Assembly (NCBI GenBank): GCA_949592205.1
Contig: CATIUR010000004.1
Span: 92,898,337-92,962,336 of the forward strand
Source: Helichrysum umbraculigerum
Taxonomy: Eukaryota; Streptophyta; Magnoliopsida; Asterales; Asteraceae
Reading direction: 5' to 3'
Length of the DNA: 64,000 nt
Part shown: one piece after another, positions 22,373 to 35,208 of the stretch
How the letters are laid out: every line of letters starts with the position of its first letter
Position numbering within the stretch: the first letter of the stretch is position 1
The notes under the pieces: model-generated
Databases searched by the model: none
What the model was told of the DNA's origin: nothing
The model's input: the letters and a program-made list of their open reading frames with translations, nothing else
Translations under genes and position numbers: made by a program

Positions 22373-23120
22373 TGATTATTCTCTCCAACATCACTAGGAG
22401 CAGGTATATATTTGCCCTAACTTCAATGTGTAAAACTTTAAATTTCATATCATCATTTGATTTCTAAAAATTGGATGTTTTACGTTATGTTTCTTACTTG
22501 TGCTTTTATTGTGTTGATGACAAGCATGCATATAGGGATGAAGTTTTTCATTTTTTCGAAACTAACCATATTGATGGCATTATAATAATACATACGGTTT
22601 TATTGTTATGTTTTAGTTCCAGATTTTGTCAACAGGTTTTATTGTTATGGGTTATTGTTTAATTTTTGTTTCTTTTATTATTCAATGTAATCGCTAACTG
22701 ACTTGATTTCCCTATTTCCCTATATTACATATATATTTCTTTTGGTTTAGCTTCTGTGGGTTTCATCAAAGTAGCTTGAAGTTTCTGAATGCGTATGAGG
22801 TATATTACTTTTAAAATATTTGGCCTACTTTTGATTTGTTTCTCGATGAATTGCACCCGACTCTTATATTTGCTGAACTTTGTGTTTCTACTGCCATCGT
22901 AATATGAACTTTGATGATAATTATTGTTGTTTGTTTATTGAGATTGTTTCTTTAGTATCTCTCATGTATATAAACCTACTCGCACGGTGATCATTAGTTT
23001 GTTAATTCCATAATTTAGTTAATTTTGAATTTCAGATATTAACGAGGGATTATGCCAATTAACTTGATGTGTTTCAAGAGGTAAAAATGAATGTATTCAA
23101 CTACGAAAAGCAGCCTAAAT
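22373..23120. other. Unassigned AT-rich region
   Basis: No gene or clear repeat is recognised. It follows the outer MULE's right target duplication. Confidence 0.3.
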
Positions 23121-23164
23121 TTTTTTGATAAAAAGTGACCACAAATCTACTTGCTACACTGTTT

Positions 23165-24200
23165 CAGGCCCGCCATCAAACATTTTTGACACGGTGAATT
23201 TTGAGATTTTATTGATAGACATGAAGGCCTTCTTTAGGCACTTACAATGTTCAAAGCTCAATACACAGTTTCAAGAGTCTGAAGTTCATCTGCTTAATGA
23301 AACTGTAAGTATGATTGCATACCTAAGAAGCTAATCTTCATTTATATTTTCTCAAAATGTGTGTATCATGCGTTACAATGATATAAAGGTGGCAATTTAG
23401 ATTGTTCTTTACTTTCATTTTCTCATCAGTCAATTCATGTAATGTTATTAACTTTATTTCTAGCAATGTCAAATAAAATTAGGAGTCAAGTAATGGGTTG
23501 GTTAAAAGTCACTTAAAGTGAATTTTATCATTAAACCTCTTAGATAATGCTGGTGAAAAAGTTGAGTAATGCTAAATAGGCCTACTTAGGCAGACCTACA
23601 CGTAGGCCTAAAGATGTGATTGGTTGGATTTTTTTCTCTCTCTTAATCTCATCCAATCAATTTTTCAAACCCACCAATCACAACTTTAGGTCTATATTTA
23701 GTCTTATACAAGTAGGCCTACCAATCATTTTCCGAAAAAGTTATATCATTATTGAACTTTTATTTAGGAGGTTGATTCATAATAGAATACAATTGGGCAA
23801 CATTCGACCCGCTTGACTCGCTTAACCTGTTTACATTTAGCAGAACACGTCTTTATTAGAACTTGTGCTGACTATCACATGACATTCAGGTTGCCGAAAG
23901 GTTAGGGAAATAAACAAGGTTTGAAGCAAAGAACTATCATCTTTTGCAATTGGGATGCAGAAGAATATGGACTGGTACAAAACACATGCAGTTTAGGAGG
24001 AAAAATCAGAATTTATTAATGAGTTTTATGATGCCTTTCTGATCGGATCAACAGAATGGGTTGAAGAAAACAGAGAAATGCTAGCATTAAAGGTTGTTGC
24101 TTACTTAAATGTTGACATTGCGGTTTCTGGCGCAGGATTTCAAGCCTCTGCAACTCCACAGCTTGATCAACTAATCATAGAAGCTACGAAACAGGTGATA
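23165..24200 (+). pseudogene. Glutamate carboxypeptidase / AMP1-like (M28) pseudogene fragment
   Basis: From about 23,936 the plus strand encodes a broken match to plant AMP1-type glutamate carboxypeptidases: IIFCNWDAEEYGL, where the family has CNWDAEE with a zinc-ligand Glu. Then comes an unrelated ~65-bp stretch with stops, then GSTEWVEENREMLALKVVAYLNV and SGAGFQASATPQLDQLI ending at KQ|GTGATA (24,192). Upstream pieces are frameshifted (CGAAAGGTTAGGGAAA near 23,895). An exon-like segment at 23,168–23,303 ends in a donor (ACT|GTAAGT), but I cannot assign it to this family. The fragment would not make an active peptidase. Confidence 0.7.
23576..23729. mobile_element. MITE with TAGGCCTACTT inverted termini
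   Basis: The left side reads AATAGGCCTACTTAGG … TAGGCCTAAAGATGTGATTGG. The right side is its near inverse (CCAATCACAACTTTAGGTC … AAGTAGGCCTA). About 155 bp with ~50-bp arms. No clear target duplication. Confidence 0.65.
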
Positions 24201-24723
24201 CCTTGAATGGTCAAATGGGTTGTAATTGCATCTCTATAGTGAGCGTATTTCAGTATGATTTATGCTTTTTTAAATTTACAGGAAGTGGCCTATGGTGGGA
24301 TAGTGTTCTGGCATCCTAAAGGTGCTGCAGCGGAATATAATTGAAGAGTTATAGAAAAAGATTCACTACCTACGTGCATATACACAACCCGCTCATTTTG
24401 TAACCTTTATTTTTACCTCCTTTATTAAAATCAATAAAATGTGTCAAATTTATGGCTGGGGCTTTGGGTAACATGCCATATCGGCTCCGGGTTGATTGGA
24501 TAGAATATAGCAAAAATGGAGCGGATTTGGTAAATGTCATAATGTGTTTGGGTTATAATTGGGTGAGGCACTCATGTTGGTTTGATCTACATAACTGCTC
24601 TATATGTGTAATCTGTTTTTCATCCGGAGCAAAAAGGATTGCACGGATTGGTGTAAAATTTGTTTTTTTTCCCCCCATTTAGTGATCCGCTGATGCACTG
24701 ACCTACTTATCATGTAAGATTAC

Positions 24724-25811
24724 TAGGGGTGTTCAAATTCGGGTACCCGGTATTTCGGGTACCCGAACTTCGGGTACCCGAACGTTTCGGGTAGTGATTT
24801 TCACTACCCAATTCCCGTACCCGAAATTTCGGGTACCCGAACTTCGGGTACCCGAAATTTCGGGTACGGATATCGGGTAATCCGATACCCGAAACGTTTT
24901 TTTTTTTTTTGTTGTTGTTGCAAGATTGTCTTCGATTTACTACCTCCTTGATGGCTTTAATCTTGATTTGGTAGAGTTTTGCATGGTGTGTATGTTCTTC
25001 AAGTATGCATGCATGTGTATGTTCTGTGTGTTTAGCAAGAATGCACAAGAGTCAAGGTTGGCATGGGTCGAAATGGGTCAAGCCTTGGGATAAAATCCAA
25101 AGTTGATCGACCAGTTACAGTTAGTTCACTGGTTACATTTATCTATCCTCCCTTTGTTGATTCTATCAGGCAACCATTCTGTTGTTTTCCGAAGGAAATT
25201 AACCAATTAATTAATGTAAATTGACTCATATACATAAATGAACTAGATGGTAAAAACCTTGACTCCGCGATATTCGTCACAAGACAATTACATGATTAGT
25301 TATGAATATATACTTATACTTTAGACTTTAAAGGCCAACTTTAAAAATTGATATTATTACCAATAAACATTAGCAAGGGACTTGTAATACCTACACTCCT
25401 AGTAAAACAATAATCAGATTCACTAATACTTTAAGCAAAATTAATACATTATATTTGCAACTAGTAATAAGATGTATTACATATATATATGTATAAAATG
25501 TTGGAAATAAAAGCCAAGCTAATGTGTTTTATGTGTTTGAGTTCCTGGGATACACATGAATACGCAAGGTAATAATGACAAGAAACCAATTATACCCAAT
25601 ATAAAAATATTATACTAAAAAAAGTTTGGAATTTTCGGGTATTTCGGGTACCCGAATACCCGACTTTTATTTTCACTACCCAATTCCCGAACCCGAATTT
25701 TCGGGTACCTGGATTTCGGGTACCCGAAATTTCGGGTATCCGAAATTTCGGGTATTTTCGGGACGGGTATTTGGGTATCGGTTTCGGGTTCGGGTATTTT
25801 GAACACCCCTA
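24724..25811. mobile_element. Non-autonomous hAT element (1,088 bp) with GGGTACCCGAA palindrome arrays
   Basis: The ends are TAGGGGTGTTCAAA and TTTTGAACACCCCTA, inverted repeats of about 13 bp. A perfect 8-bp target duplication AAGATTAC flanks them (24,716–24,723 and 25,812–25,819), as in hAT transposons. Both ends carry arrays of TTCGGGTACCCGAA-like palindromes (24,740–24,900 and 25,630–25,800). The middle is AT-rich without a transposase. Open frames across the arrays (repeats like GTRNFGYPKF) are by-products of the repeat. Confidence 0.88.
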
Positions 25812-25819
25812 AAGATTAC

Positions 25820-26528
25820 CAAAAAACCCTCTTTTTGTCTCTCATTTTAGCTGCATCCCATACCCTTGAGTCTTTTTCTTGTCTTTCTTCAGCATGATAG
25901 AGGCAACCATATCTGCTTTTACCAAAACCGAAATGGCACCTACCCCTCCACAAATGTATATACGGAGAATGAAGTACTTTCGGTTTAATCATTTAAGTTA
26001 ACGATAATGAGCCCTAAATGGTAATCACCCAAAAGATTTCAAGATCCACCTCATCTCATTCTACATCCAAACTTTACTCGATATTCGTTAATAGTAAGCA
26101 AATCTCACTGCTCGGGGTTATGGATCATTGAGAGCATCAACATAAAAACTCGCAAAATGTAATTTTTGACATCTGGAAACGGATTTACGAATCAGTCTAT
26201 TCTTGAATTGCGATCCACCATCCTATGTCATATTTCTCAATATCAAGTCATAAATTGAAATCACAAAAATAAATTAAATTCAAAGAATAGAGAATGGATA
26301 AAACAAGTTGACAAGTACAGTTACACTACAAAAAGCCACCTAAACGCCAAACTGATATTGAAAGTGAAGAGCCAAAACTGGCAGCCATGCACTAGTTTTT
26401 ATTCTCAAACATGAGAAACTAAGCCACTTCAGGGGTCCAAAAAATGCCATGACAATAAAGGGCTTTTCTCTTCCTGTTAATATACTATAATATCGTAATC
26501 ATTGTCAATCTCAAATCTGCTAACAGAT
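25820..26528. other. Region between the hAT element and the TIM50 3' end
   Basis: It presumably includes the 3' UTR of TIM50. No other gene is seen. Confidence 0.35.
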
Positions 26529-29500
26529 TCAGCTTATCTGCATCTCATAGAAACCACTATAGCAGCGTCGCCACAGACGGCCCTGTTGTTTCTGTCCCTG
26601 CATTCTCCTGAATCAACCCGACAAATATTAGATTTGATAAAACCCAGTCAAACTAAACATTAACGTCAAAATTACATTATATGTATATACACAAATACTA
26701 ACATGGTTCTTATGATTAATTAAATAGAGTGGACAACAATATGTATCTAACCAAAGATTATTTTCGACATAAACTTTAAAAAAAATCTTGACCACATGAT
26801 CAAATTATAAACATTCCAGGTGTTGTTAATGATACAGCACTTGATAACCTGTCCAAGTGGCCACAATCCAAAATATCATATCACCAAGTTGAGGCATTGA
26901 GAGAAAGTTGGATTGTTTATTAGTGATATGGGGGTTGTATTGAGGCCCATTGGTAATGTATTAATAAAATGATCATAAAAGAAAATTTTAGAAGAATATG
27001 AGGATAAATAAATGAAGTTGGTTTTAATGATTGATACTCTAATTAAAGTCTATATCTAAAATATTTAATGGTATATCTTTAGATGACGTGTGGAACATCT
27101 CAACCGAAAATTTTGGGAACGCAAAGGGATGAAGTATTTTATTATCATCAGCTATGGAGAAGTAAAATATGAAAGGCTATTTCAAATGCTATCCAAGTTT
27201 TAAAAAGAGGCCACTTAGTTTGCAATCAGATACCAAAAAGACTGCTATCAATGTTTATAATGCTAATTGAGGACCTAAAAGGTACTCCCGCCGTCCCAAT
27301 TTCGTTGTCCACTACAAATTTGCACATAGTTTTAGAAAAGTACAATGATTGTACTGCTAACCATTAAGAATTCATTTTCCCCCACTTAACACTTTCCGAT
27401 TGGTTAATTGAAAGTGGACAATTATTTTGGGATATCCGAAAAAGGAAAGACAATAAAATTGGGAGCCGTAAGTAGTAATTTAGGATTGAAATTACCATAA
27501 AAGGAATCCTGCATATCCTAAGACATCCCAAAAAGGAAATTGTGGCATTCTTTTAGAACATATTGAAAACTATTCAATATATAATGCATTGTTCCGGCCC
27601 CACAACAAAAATGAATTTAGCAACAGCGGTGTGTTACAAGTTATAAGCCAGAAAAAAACGCTATAACTTACTTCTGATAATCTTTAGAACGTTCAATGAA
27701 CTCTTTGGCTATGTCGCGTCCCTGATATGAAGCTAGTACAGGTCGAATATCAGCAGGCCTATGACGTGCAACATCTGCAAATAAAGGTGGAAACAAATCC
27801 TTGCATCACATTTAGATATATCAATATGACACTGTATACATATACACCAACTGAAAGTAAAACTAAGTGCTTACATTCAAGGAATGGTATGAGATCCACA
27901 AGTACTGTGTCATCAGCTTCACATTTCCATGGTTTTACTGGTACACAGTTCTCTGTCTGGAGGCAACTCTCGAGAGCATTACCACTAATATACAAAACCC
28001 TTGAGGGATCTCTGTTAAGCTTTGACAAGTCCTACATGAAGAAACAACTTTAAAACACTATCAATTACAACTACTTTATGTGAAGAACAACAATACCTAA
28101 TCCCGCCAAAACTACTTTATTTAAACATTGCAACTTATCTCCCTAATGATGTAATGATAATTGTTTAGTATATATATTGTGGTAAATTAAACATTCACTT
28201 CACCAAGAAAATTTCATGTTAAATTTGCATATTTATCCATCATGGCAATCATCATCAAAAATAAATTGATGGTTCTAATAGCGGAAGACAACACGCTTCC
28301 ATCTTCTCTTCATTGAAGGCTACTAAACACATTAGACAAAAGGTCAAAGTTTTTATTAAACTATATGCCAAGTCTGACATTGGAGCTGTTGTAAGATAAA
28401 GAAATAAATTACTTCTGATAAAGCTCCCCTTTGTGCTTTTAATGTTTGGACCAAAATCATATTTCATTATTATAAAATGTTTATATGTAAATCTTGAAAC
28501 GCCACAAATCTCTAGTTAATTAAAAGATTCAAACAATTAAGCGCTATTCAAATGAGAACTAAATCGCCCATGAATTATCACTTAACGTACATAATTATTC
28601 AAGGCTATCAACAACTTTTTGTTGCTGAGAAGTGCAGATAAAAGTTAGTGATGCCTATAAATTGGTCAATTTTGGATTATGTTTCATCTCTAAAGGGCCA
28701 AATAAGTAAATCATAATTAAAAAATGACTAAAACGAGAGAGGGTCAAATGGGCCAAACGAGTCAAACCCACCAAACAAGTCAAAAATGCCAAATGTAATC
28801 AAGTGCATACAACTTCCTGAATCACGTTACAAAAATAATAATAATAATAAATTAATTAATTATATATTTAAGATTTATGTAATTCAATGTTGGTAGTTAT
28901 CTGTAACACATTAGTTATTTATTAGAGAAACTTTCTTTTTAAAGTGTTCCGAGTAAACCCAACCCAAGACCAACAGAAAAGTCCAGTTCAAAAAGGCGCA
29001 TACTAGTCAATAAATAACCATGCAAGATAATATCTAATACAATTTTGAGTGTAGTCACATACTCTATAGTGCTTCCCATCTTGATATTTAGTTGCAGCTC
29101 TTGATAGCCTATACCTTATGCAGTGCTTTCCATCTAATCGATCAACAATAGGATCAACATACTGTAGACGCAAACAGAAGCCTGAGATTATCAAGATACA
29201 ACATCAAAATAAGAGAGATAAAGGGCACATAAAGAATATACCATGGCTTGCTGATCAGAATACACTATGATTTCATAAAACTGAGCTAGATGCTCCAAAA
29301 AGTCATCAACTCCAGGTCTTTTGAATGTTCTCCAACCTCGATCACGCTGTACACACAAGATAGAAAACACAAATGTCAATAAACAGCCCACCATACAATG
29401 TAGGTTATCTAGTACAGCATGCTGCAAAGATCGATTAAAGTGCAAAAGCAATGATGAAACAGGTTATCTACCTTCCAATCAGAATAGAGTAACGTTTCAT

Positions 29501-32500
29501 TAAGGTCCAAAACCAAAGTAAACACGTGCTGCTCTTGTGGGTGCAAATCTGGGAGAAGCATTTCTGATGAGGGTTCAGTGAAACCCTACATAAAACCAAT
29601 AAATAAATTTAAGAAGAAAAACAAAAATAAAATTACATAAATCAAATATGCGAGAATTTCAATCTAATTCAGGAAAGAGGCTAAGATGATAACAGATAAG
29701 TTTGACAGAACATATACGCACTCTAACATGTTCTTCTGTAGCTGCACGCAGATCCAAATAAAGCTCAACTAACTTGGCAGGAACTGAAACATCAGAGTAG
29801 CATAACCATGAGCCAATGTGGAACATCAGATTAACAGAACCACAAGCCGATGTGTACATGAGCTAAAAGATTACCAAAAAAAATAGAGCATGAACAATGC
29901 ACAATTCATCATAGTTCGGTCCAACATTCCTCTATGAATGGACTATGGTGCATGAAAACTTATCTTTGACACACTTATGCAGCAAAAACAAAACAATACC
30001 AGGCCATGTAAGTTTTTATGATAACCATGTAAAATAATATAGTAGAATACATAGTAACTTCCATATCGCAAACATTGTGGGTAAAAATTATGTCAACAAT
30101 AACTAAAACCGTGATTATCATAGTCTCTTTCCATCAGACCAGTGCCTTCTTATCCCTTATTCCTCATCTATGTTTAAATTGTGTTCTGCACTCTCAAGTC
30201 ACTGCTTTCATTCGATAGCCAACGCATACATATTGAATCGAACTTCTAATTACAGACAGTTAGCTTTTGGCTTGCTAAAGGCCCCTCACATTATGGAAGC
30301 ACTATGCAAATCAATCCTAAGGTGTCCCCTAAGTTTATTAACTTGTGCCCCGTGTTTACACGGTGTGTACATCTCGAGAATTCAAGGTAGAGAGTGTGTA
30401 TTAAGATTGTCAGCAGAAATTGTCTAAATATCTGCCTCCTCGATGGAATATCATTAGAAATCAATAGAAGTGTTCATCACAGTATATGCTATGCATGTAC
30501 ACAAAGCATAAGGTTTGACATTATATGATTAGCAAAATGAATTAACATTACAGGAGACTAGACTATAGAGAGTCATCCATAAGGACCAGCATTCAGTATC
30601 TAGTCCATAAAGTAGAGAGGGTCAAGATAGTGTTCCATGTGCATGTCACTGGTGGCTCAACACAACCAAAAATAGTAAACATGTAGCAGCAGGATAAGAA
30701 GAATATACACAGAACAAACCTGACATTGCAGTTGATTTTAGCATTGCTTGAAATTTCTGCATTAATGAAAGATAAATGTGTCAGAATGTAATGCTTCACA
30801 TTACAGGATCATAATATCATAGGCTATGACAGGCCCTAGAAAGACAACATATTAAGTATTCTTTGTTAAACATGTAATTTAAAGTTTATCTACTCGAATA
30901 ATAATACTTTATGTATCTAATAGAAATTGACATGTTAATGAATCGCTTAGCTTAAAGAGATTCCAAACCCTTAAAATATAGTGTAATGTTTATTTTATAC
31001 TCACTCCATTCCAGTCAAAATGTCAATTTTGACTTTGCACACTTTTTTATAAATGTTCATTAACTATACTCTTTACCAATCAAATAACATCTCTACATAC
31101 TAAAGTATCTTTCTTTTGATTGAAACGTCAAAGTGGACACTTATTTGTGACATCACAAAATTGAAATATGGAAATTTTGCATGGGACGAAAGTAGTACTA
31201 AATTTGATACGGGGCACGTTTTTATCGTCCCGCCCAGGGCATCAAAAAGCTCAGGACCGGCCCTGATCATAGCTAACACTGTATAATTTATGAATAATCA
31301 GAGATGTAATCTGTATACTTATCATTTATGTGATTATGAATAGTTCATTGAAGTGGAAATAAGTCAGGTATATTCTATCGCATTTCAATAATGTGTCGTG
31401 TCTTTATCTATTATTATTAAAAACTTCATATTAAAAAGAAAGAAAGAAAGAAAGAAAAAGAAAGAGAGAGACAGAGTGAGAAAGAGAGAGATGGAAACTT
31501 CAACCGATACTCTTTAACTGTCTTAAAATTGGTGTAAGGTGCAAGTACACACCTATGCTAAATAGCATAAAGTTCTTTTAAAGAAACACTCATGTTACAG
31601 GTTTACAGCTAGTATTTAATAAAAAAATGGAGAATGCTAACCATAGCCCTTAGGGCTATGGTTAATATTAAGATAATAATTAAAATACGGCATGAATGGG
31701 ATGTCAAAGGACCTACATAAAAGATATATTCCAGCTTGAACTAAAGCCTTTGTGGATAAGTGTTCTATAACATTCTTATTTATTATGGTTTAACTTTATC
31801 ACATTGCAGGTATCAAATTTCTTGAAAGCTCACAATGCAAAAAAACTATACAGTGCAACATTTTATCCCCTTGTTATTACAATATCGTTAGTCTTCTCAA
31901 GCTCAATTAAAAAATAGACTGGAGACATAACAATAAGCTGTTTACTCGAGTTTCAGAATATCCTTAACACACGCATAATGTCAAGGATAGAACAACAATA
32001 ACTATTCTTATCCTAACCAGTTTCATTCCGTACATGATGCGGAATTATTTTTGAAGGACCAAGTAAGCGATAGAAAAAAAAGGTACACTAGCATAAATGT
32101 GTTATACACTCGGGTCAAACTTCTCCATCTAATAAAGCTAGATGATGATTACTCTGACAAAATCAGTAACCCTGCAACAGTTTCTTCATTTTCTGTAGCC
32201 CAAGGTACTTAAAACCAGCTAATGACAAGAAAACAAGAAATAAGACAGTTACAAGACATACTCATGAAGCTATCCACTGCCATATAATAATCATCATATC
32301 ACTAAACAAAACATGTTCTGCATGAATACCAATGATGGAAGATAACAAATCACTACTTTGCAGAAAAGGGATTTAGGAGATATTTATCTGTTTATGTTTG
32401 TTGTCCAGCATAATCTATTTTATGCATAGCCACTAAGCCTAGTTTTCAGAATTAATCTAAGAGATTTAGTGTTATAGTAGCTATAGTAATTCAGAATAAT

Positions 32501-33919
32501 AGGTCTACTCAAAGACACTTTGTAAATTGTTTTCAGGCAGATAACACAATTTCATTCAAAACATTTTAAACGCTTCTTGTTTTCTGACCATTGTTCTTCG
32601 TGAAGCAGATATCAAATAACTAGGTTATATGTGTTTGCATTTAACCTATTCACAAGTGTGTGTTGTAAATGAAGCTATCTTTTTGCTGTCCTACTCCAAC
32701 AAGTAATGACATGGAACATATACGAAAAGGGGAAAGCACCATTTCATACTCACATCAGAGGAAGACAAATCATCGCCTCCAGAAGCTTTTGCTGACGCAC
32801 GCAAAGCCTTTGTATTCTCATCGACTTCTTCTAAAGTGTATGCTGCAAAATGAGAAATATATGCATGAGTTTTTTTTTTTTTTGGATAAAGGGATGGTAC
32901 CCGGGAAAATAAAACTATAATATTTACATCAATTCATTTGGGCATACCCAAAGGAGATGATTAATGTACATGCCAAACAATTACAAAACTCGCTACTAAA
33001 ATTCTCATGACAATTTTAACTATACTATTAATATAATTCCTATCAAAACTAGCACTAAACAACTTGCAAAATGACCAAAAAAACAATTGACATTTGACTG
33101 ACAATTTTAACTTTACCCCCATCCATTTATGCACATGTATACCCCAATCATAAACCTCATCCTTAGCATCAATTTGATAATATATGCATGAGTTGATGTG
33201 AAACAGTGAAACAAAACATACTCCTTCAAGTAAATGTGGCAAATTCCCATCCACCTCAATCTGTATTTCAGACAAAGAATCAACACCATGATGAACTTAT
33301 GTCAGACAAGATCTCTTTTAAAAGGAGCAGAACAACAACAACAACGGTACCCAGCCCTGTTGAAGCGGGTTATGGGGAGGTAGGATGTAGACAGTTATAC
33401 CCTGCCCGAGGGTAGATAGACTAAAAGGAGCAGAACCTAAATACAAAAAATTAGCAAGGATTCAAATGTGTTCATCCGTTATCTATTCTTAGGCTTTAGT
33501 TCAAAGTAGTGTAATAGTTACTGATGTTGATTCTTTAGTATATTTTGTCTTTCCATTTAATATGAAGATGATAGCAAGGAGCACTACACCGAATGACTAT
33601 TCTTTAACATGACAATTTCTGAGATTACGGAATACATACCATAGGTCGCATATCCAGCAGTGGCAACACCTCCAGTAATTGCTGCAATTAAAGTATACTT
33701 AAGAAAACTCAACGGCTGTCTACCGGCTCCTGCCACTATGGGACCTTCCGGAGGTGGAGGCGGAGGTGGGTTTAAAGATGTAGCTTGGTCAACAAGCATC
33801 GACGAGGAGATGATTGGCTCTTTGGGACCATTCGCAGCGACACTCGAATACAAGCGAGGATTCTTGTTGCTCTTTAAAACAATGGAGAAAATTCGTCTAG
33901 ATCGAGTAACTATTGACAT
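26529..33919 (-). CDS. TIM50: Mitochondrial import inner membrane translocase subunit TIM50 (10 coding exons)
   Basis: TIM50 is the receptor of the TIM23 complex that takes presequence proteins from the outer-membrane TOM pore. Coding exons: 33,919–33,640; 32,842–32,754; 30,756–30,720; 29,783–29,722; 29,585–29,472; 29,346–29,242; 29,161–29,063; 28,031–27,875; 27,774–27,672; 26,607–26,529. All have GT–AG borders and join in frame to 374 residues. Residues 1–28 are basic and Ser-rich (mitochondrial presequence), 51–57 are seven prolines, ~73–93 a membrane helix. Residues ~177–314 form the FCP1/NIF-like phosphatase fold with LVLDLNETLLY, where the second motif Asp is Asn, then DRGWRTFKRPGVDDFLEHL, YSDQ and the LSKLNRDPSRVLYISGNA block. 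The C-terminus is basic (LWRRCYS). The long introns are loaded with small transposons, but the coding sequence looks intact. Confidence 0.95.
27283..27477. mobile_element. Stowaway-like MITE in the last TIM50 intron
   Basis: It starts TACTCCCGCCGTCCCAATTT and ends AATTGGGAGCCGTAAGTAGTA, inverted termini of the CTCCCTCCGTCCC type common in Tc1/Mariner-derived plant MITEs. Flanking TA dinucleotides fit a TA target. Confidence 0.7.
30998..31198. mobile_element. Stowaway-like MITE in TIM50 intron 2
   Basis: Termini TACTCACTCCATTCCAG and GGGACGAAAGTAGTA are degenerate inverted repeats of the same type as the other intron MITE. About 200 bp, no coding capacity. Confidence 0.6.
31434..31492. repeat. 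(AAAG)n/(GA)n microsatellite
   Basis: A purine-only run of AAAG and GAGA units in TIM50 intron 2. Confidence 0.85.
31625..31665. repeat. Short perfect palindrome, MITE remnant
   Basis: AACCATAGCCCTTAGGGCTATGGTTA forms a near-perfect hairpin in TIM50 intron 2. A related motif (CTAACGGAGCCCTAAGGGCT) stands at 38,968. Confidence 0.5.
32872..33178 (-). mobile_element. Retroposed fragment with poly(A) tail in TIM50 intron 1
   Basis: A 307-bp insert is bounded by a perfect 16-bp duplication AATATATGCATGAGTT (32,856–32,871 and 33,179–33,194). On the minus strand it ends in a run of A (32,872–32,881). Long variable duplications and poly(A) show L1-type retroposition. The body (near the tail: CCCGGGTACCATCCC) looks like the 3' end of an L1-type LINE transcript, but I cannot name the family. 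Confidence 0.8.
33334..33421 (-). mobile_element. Short SINE with (TTG)n tail in TIM50 intron 1
   Basis: The insert is 88 bp, flanked by a perfect 15-bp duplication TAAAAGGAGCAGAAC (33,319–33,333 and 33,422–33,436). On the minus strand it ends CCGTTGTTGTTGTTG, the tail form of TS-like plant SINEs. The body (CTACCCTCGGGCAGGGTATA … CCTACCTCCCCATAACCC) is a widespread plant SINE 3' type. It lacks the tRNA-like 5' half, so it is 5'-truncated. Confidence 0.78.
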
Positions 33920-33925
33920 TGTTCT

Positions 33926-34880
33926 CTGTATTGAAACCTTGAGAATTCAATGTGAATACTCCGTCCTGATCATTAAGAAACCAATAATCAATGAATCAAA
34001 TCGCCAATATACAAATTGCTACACTTTTATGAACATAAAAAAGGTTAAGGTTTGAAAATGTCACTTCAGTCAAATGTGATAGATAACTGTCACAAAATGT
34101 TTAGACGGATGTTGCAGTACACCTAACTACCGTGCATTGTTCGAATCTATATGCTCCGTAAAAACTAAAATCAAATCAACAGTATTGTGAACCATAAGCA
34201 AATTTCTCAGCACATATACATTATCAAAGATACTATTTATTGGTGGATTTTTGCATTGCTCTATCATACCACTGAAAAGATTAGCAAATCTCTTTCTAAA
34301 ACCCCAACTCAACGTTTAATCTCAACTCTCAAAAGAAACGAGCATACTCATGACACACACAAAGGATGCTAAGCATAAATTGGCCTACATGTTCAGAGAT
34401 CAAAACACGGAATGAATCTAAACATCACAGTAACATTACAATGCAACTGATTAATCAATTACGTTTCACATGTAAATGCCATAGCAAATTCACAATTACG
34501 CATCAACTAGTAATTTTATAAAACATTAAATCAAAGTTAGACATCAAATAAATCATTATTCACAAATTTTCATCGTTCTAACTCACCATCAATTTCAATA
34601 AACACACATAATCCTCACACACACCAGAAATGTTAAGCATATAAGGTATATGTTCAGAGATCATAAACATGACATGAATTCAAACATCACATCAACATTA
34701 CAATATAGCTGCTACCGCAATACGCATTAAAATATCATAGAATACATGCATTACATTAATTACTATTTTTTCCTTAACATCTAGTGTTTTCCTAAAACCC
34801 TAGATCAAAGTTAAACCTCGGATGACATAATAAATAGAGTGAAACAAAAAATCATCCGTGAGTTTTAAATAAGAGGATAC
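33926..34880. other. Probable 5' UTR intron of TIM50
   Basis: AT-rich; the short open frames here have no recognisable content. Confidence 0.4.
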
Positions 34881-35030
34881 CTGTGCGAATAGAGAAGACG
34901 CGTTCACCATAAAACCGCCGTCAGCGGTTGCAGTGAGAGCGATGGCGGTAATTGTGAGAAAAAAAAAAAAGACCGGCGGCTTGTTAGTTGTTACGAAAAA
35001 AATACAGAACAAATGCTTAGGAAGAAGAAG
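34881..35030 (-). promoter_or_regulatory. TIM50: Probable 5' UTR exon and start region of TIM50
   Basis: On the minus strand a pyrimidine-rich leader ends in a donor-like site CGCACAG|GTATCC (34,881/34,880). An acceptor-like TACAG|AGAAC lies a few bases before the TIM50 ATG. This suggests a ~0.95-kb intron in the 5' UTR, as is common in plant housekeeping genes. An ATG in the leader (34,910) could start a short upstream ORF. Transcript evidence would be needed. Confidence 0.45.
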
Positions 35031-35208
35031 AGGAGTGTGTCGATCGACCCGAATGATCTATCGGGTCACACTGTTCCGATTGTGAATTTAACCCAAATAT
35101 GTTTTATTTTAAAGCCCAGACTTGTACCTGGCCCAAGTGAACCATTACTTCATGCTTACGAACTTCCCACTAAAACAAAACATATAAACCTCAAGCATAC
35201 AAAATAAG

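Noticed and set aside
24710..25806. Minus-strand frames with repeated Gly-Tyr-Pro-Lys
   Set aside because: They are translations of the GGGTACCCGAA palindromes in the hAT element.
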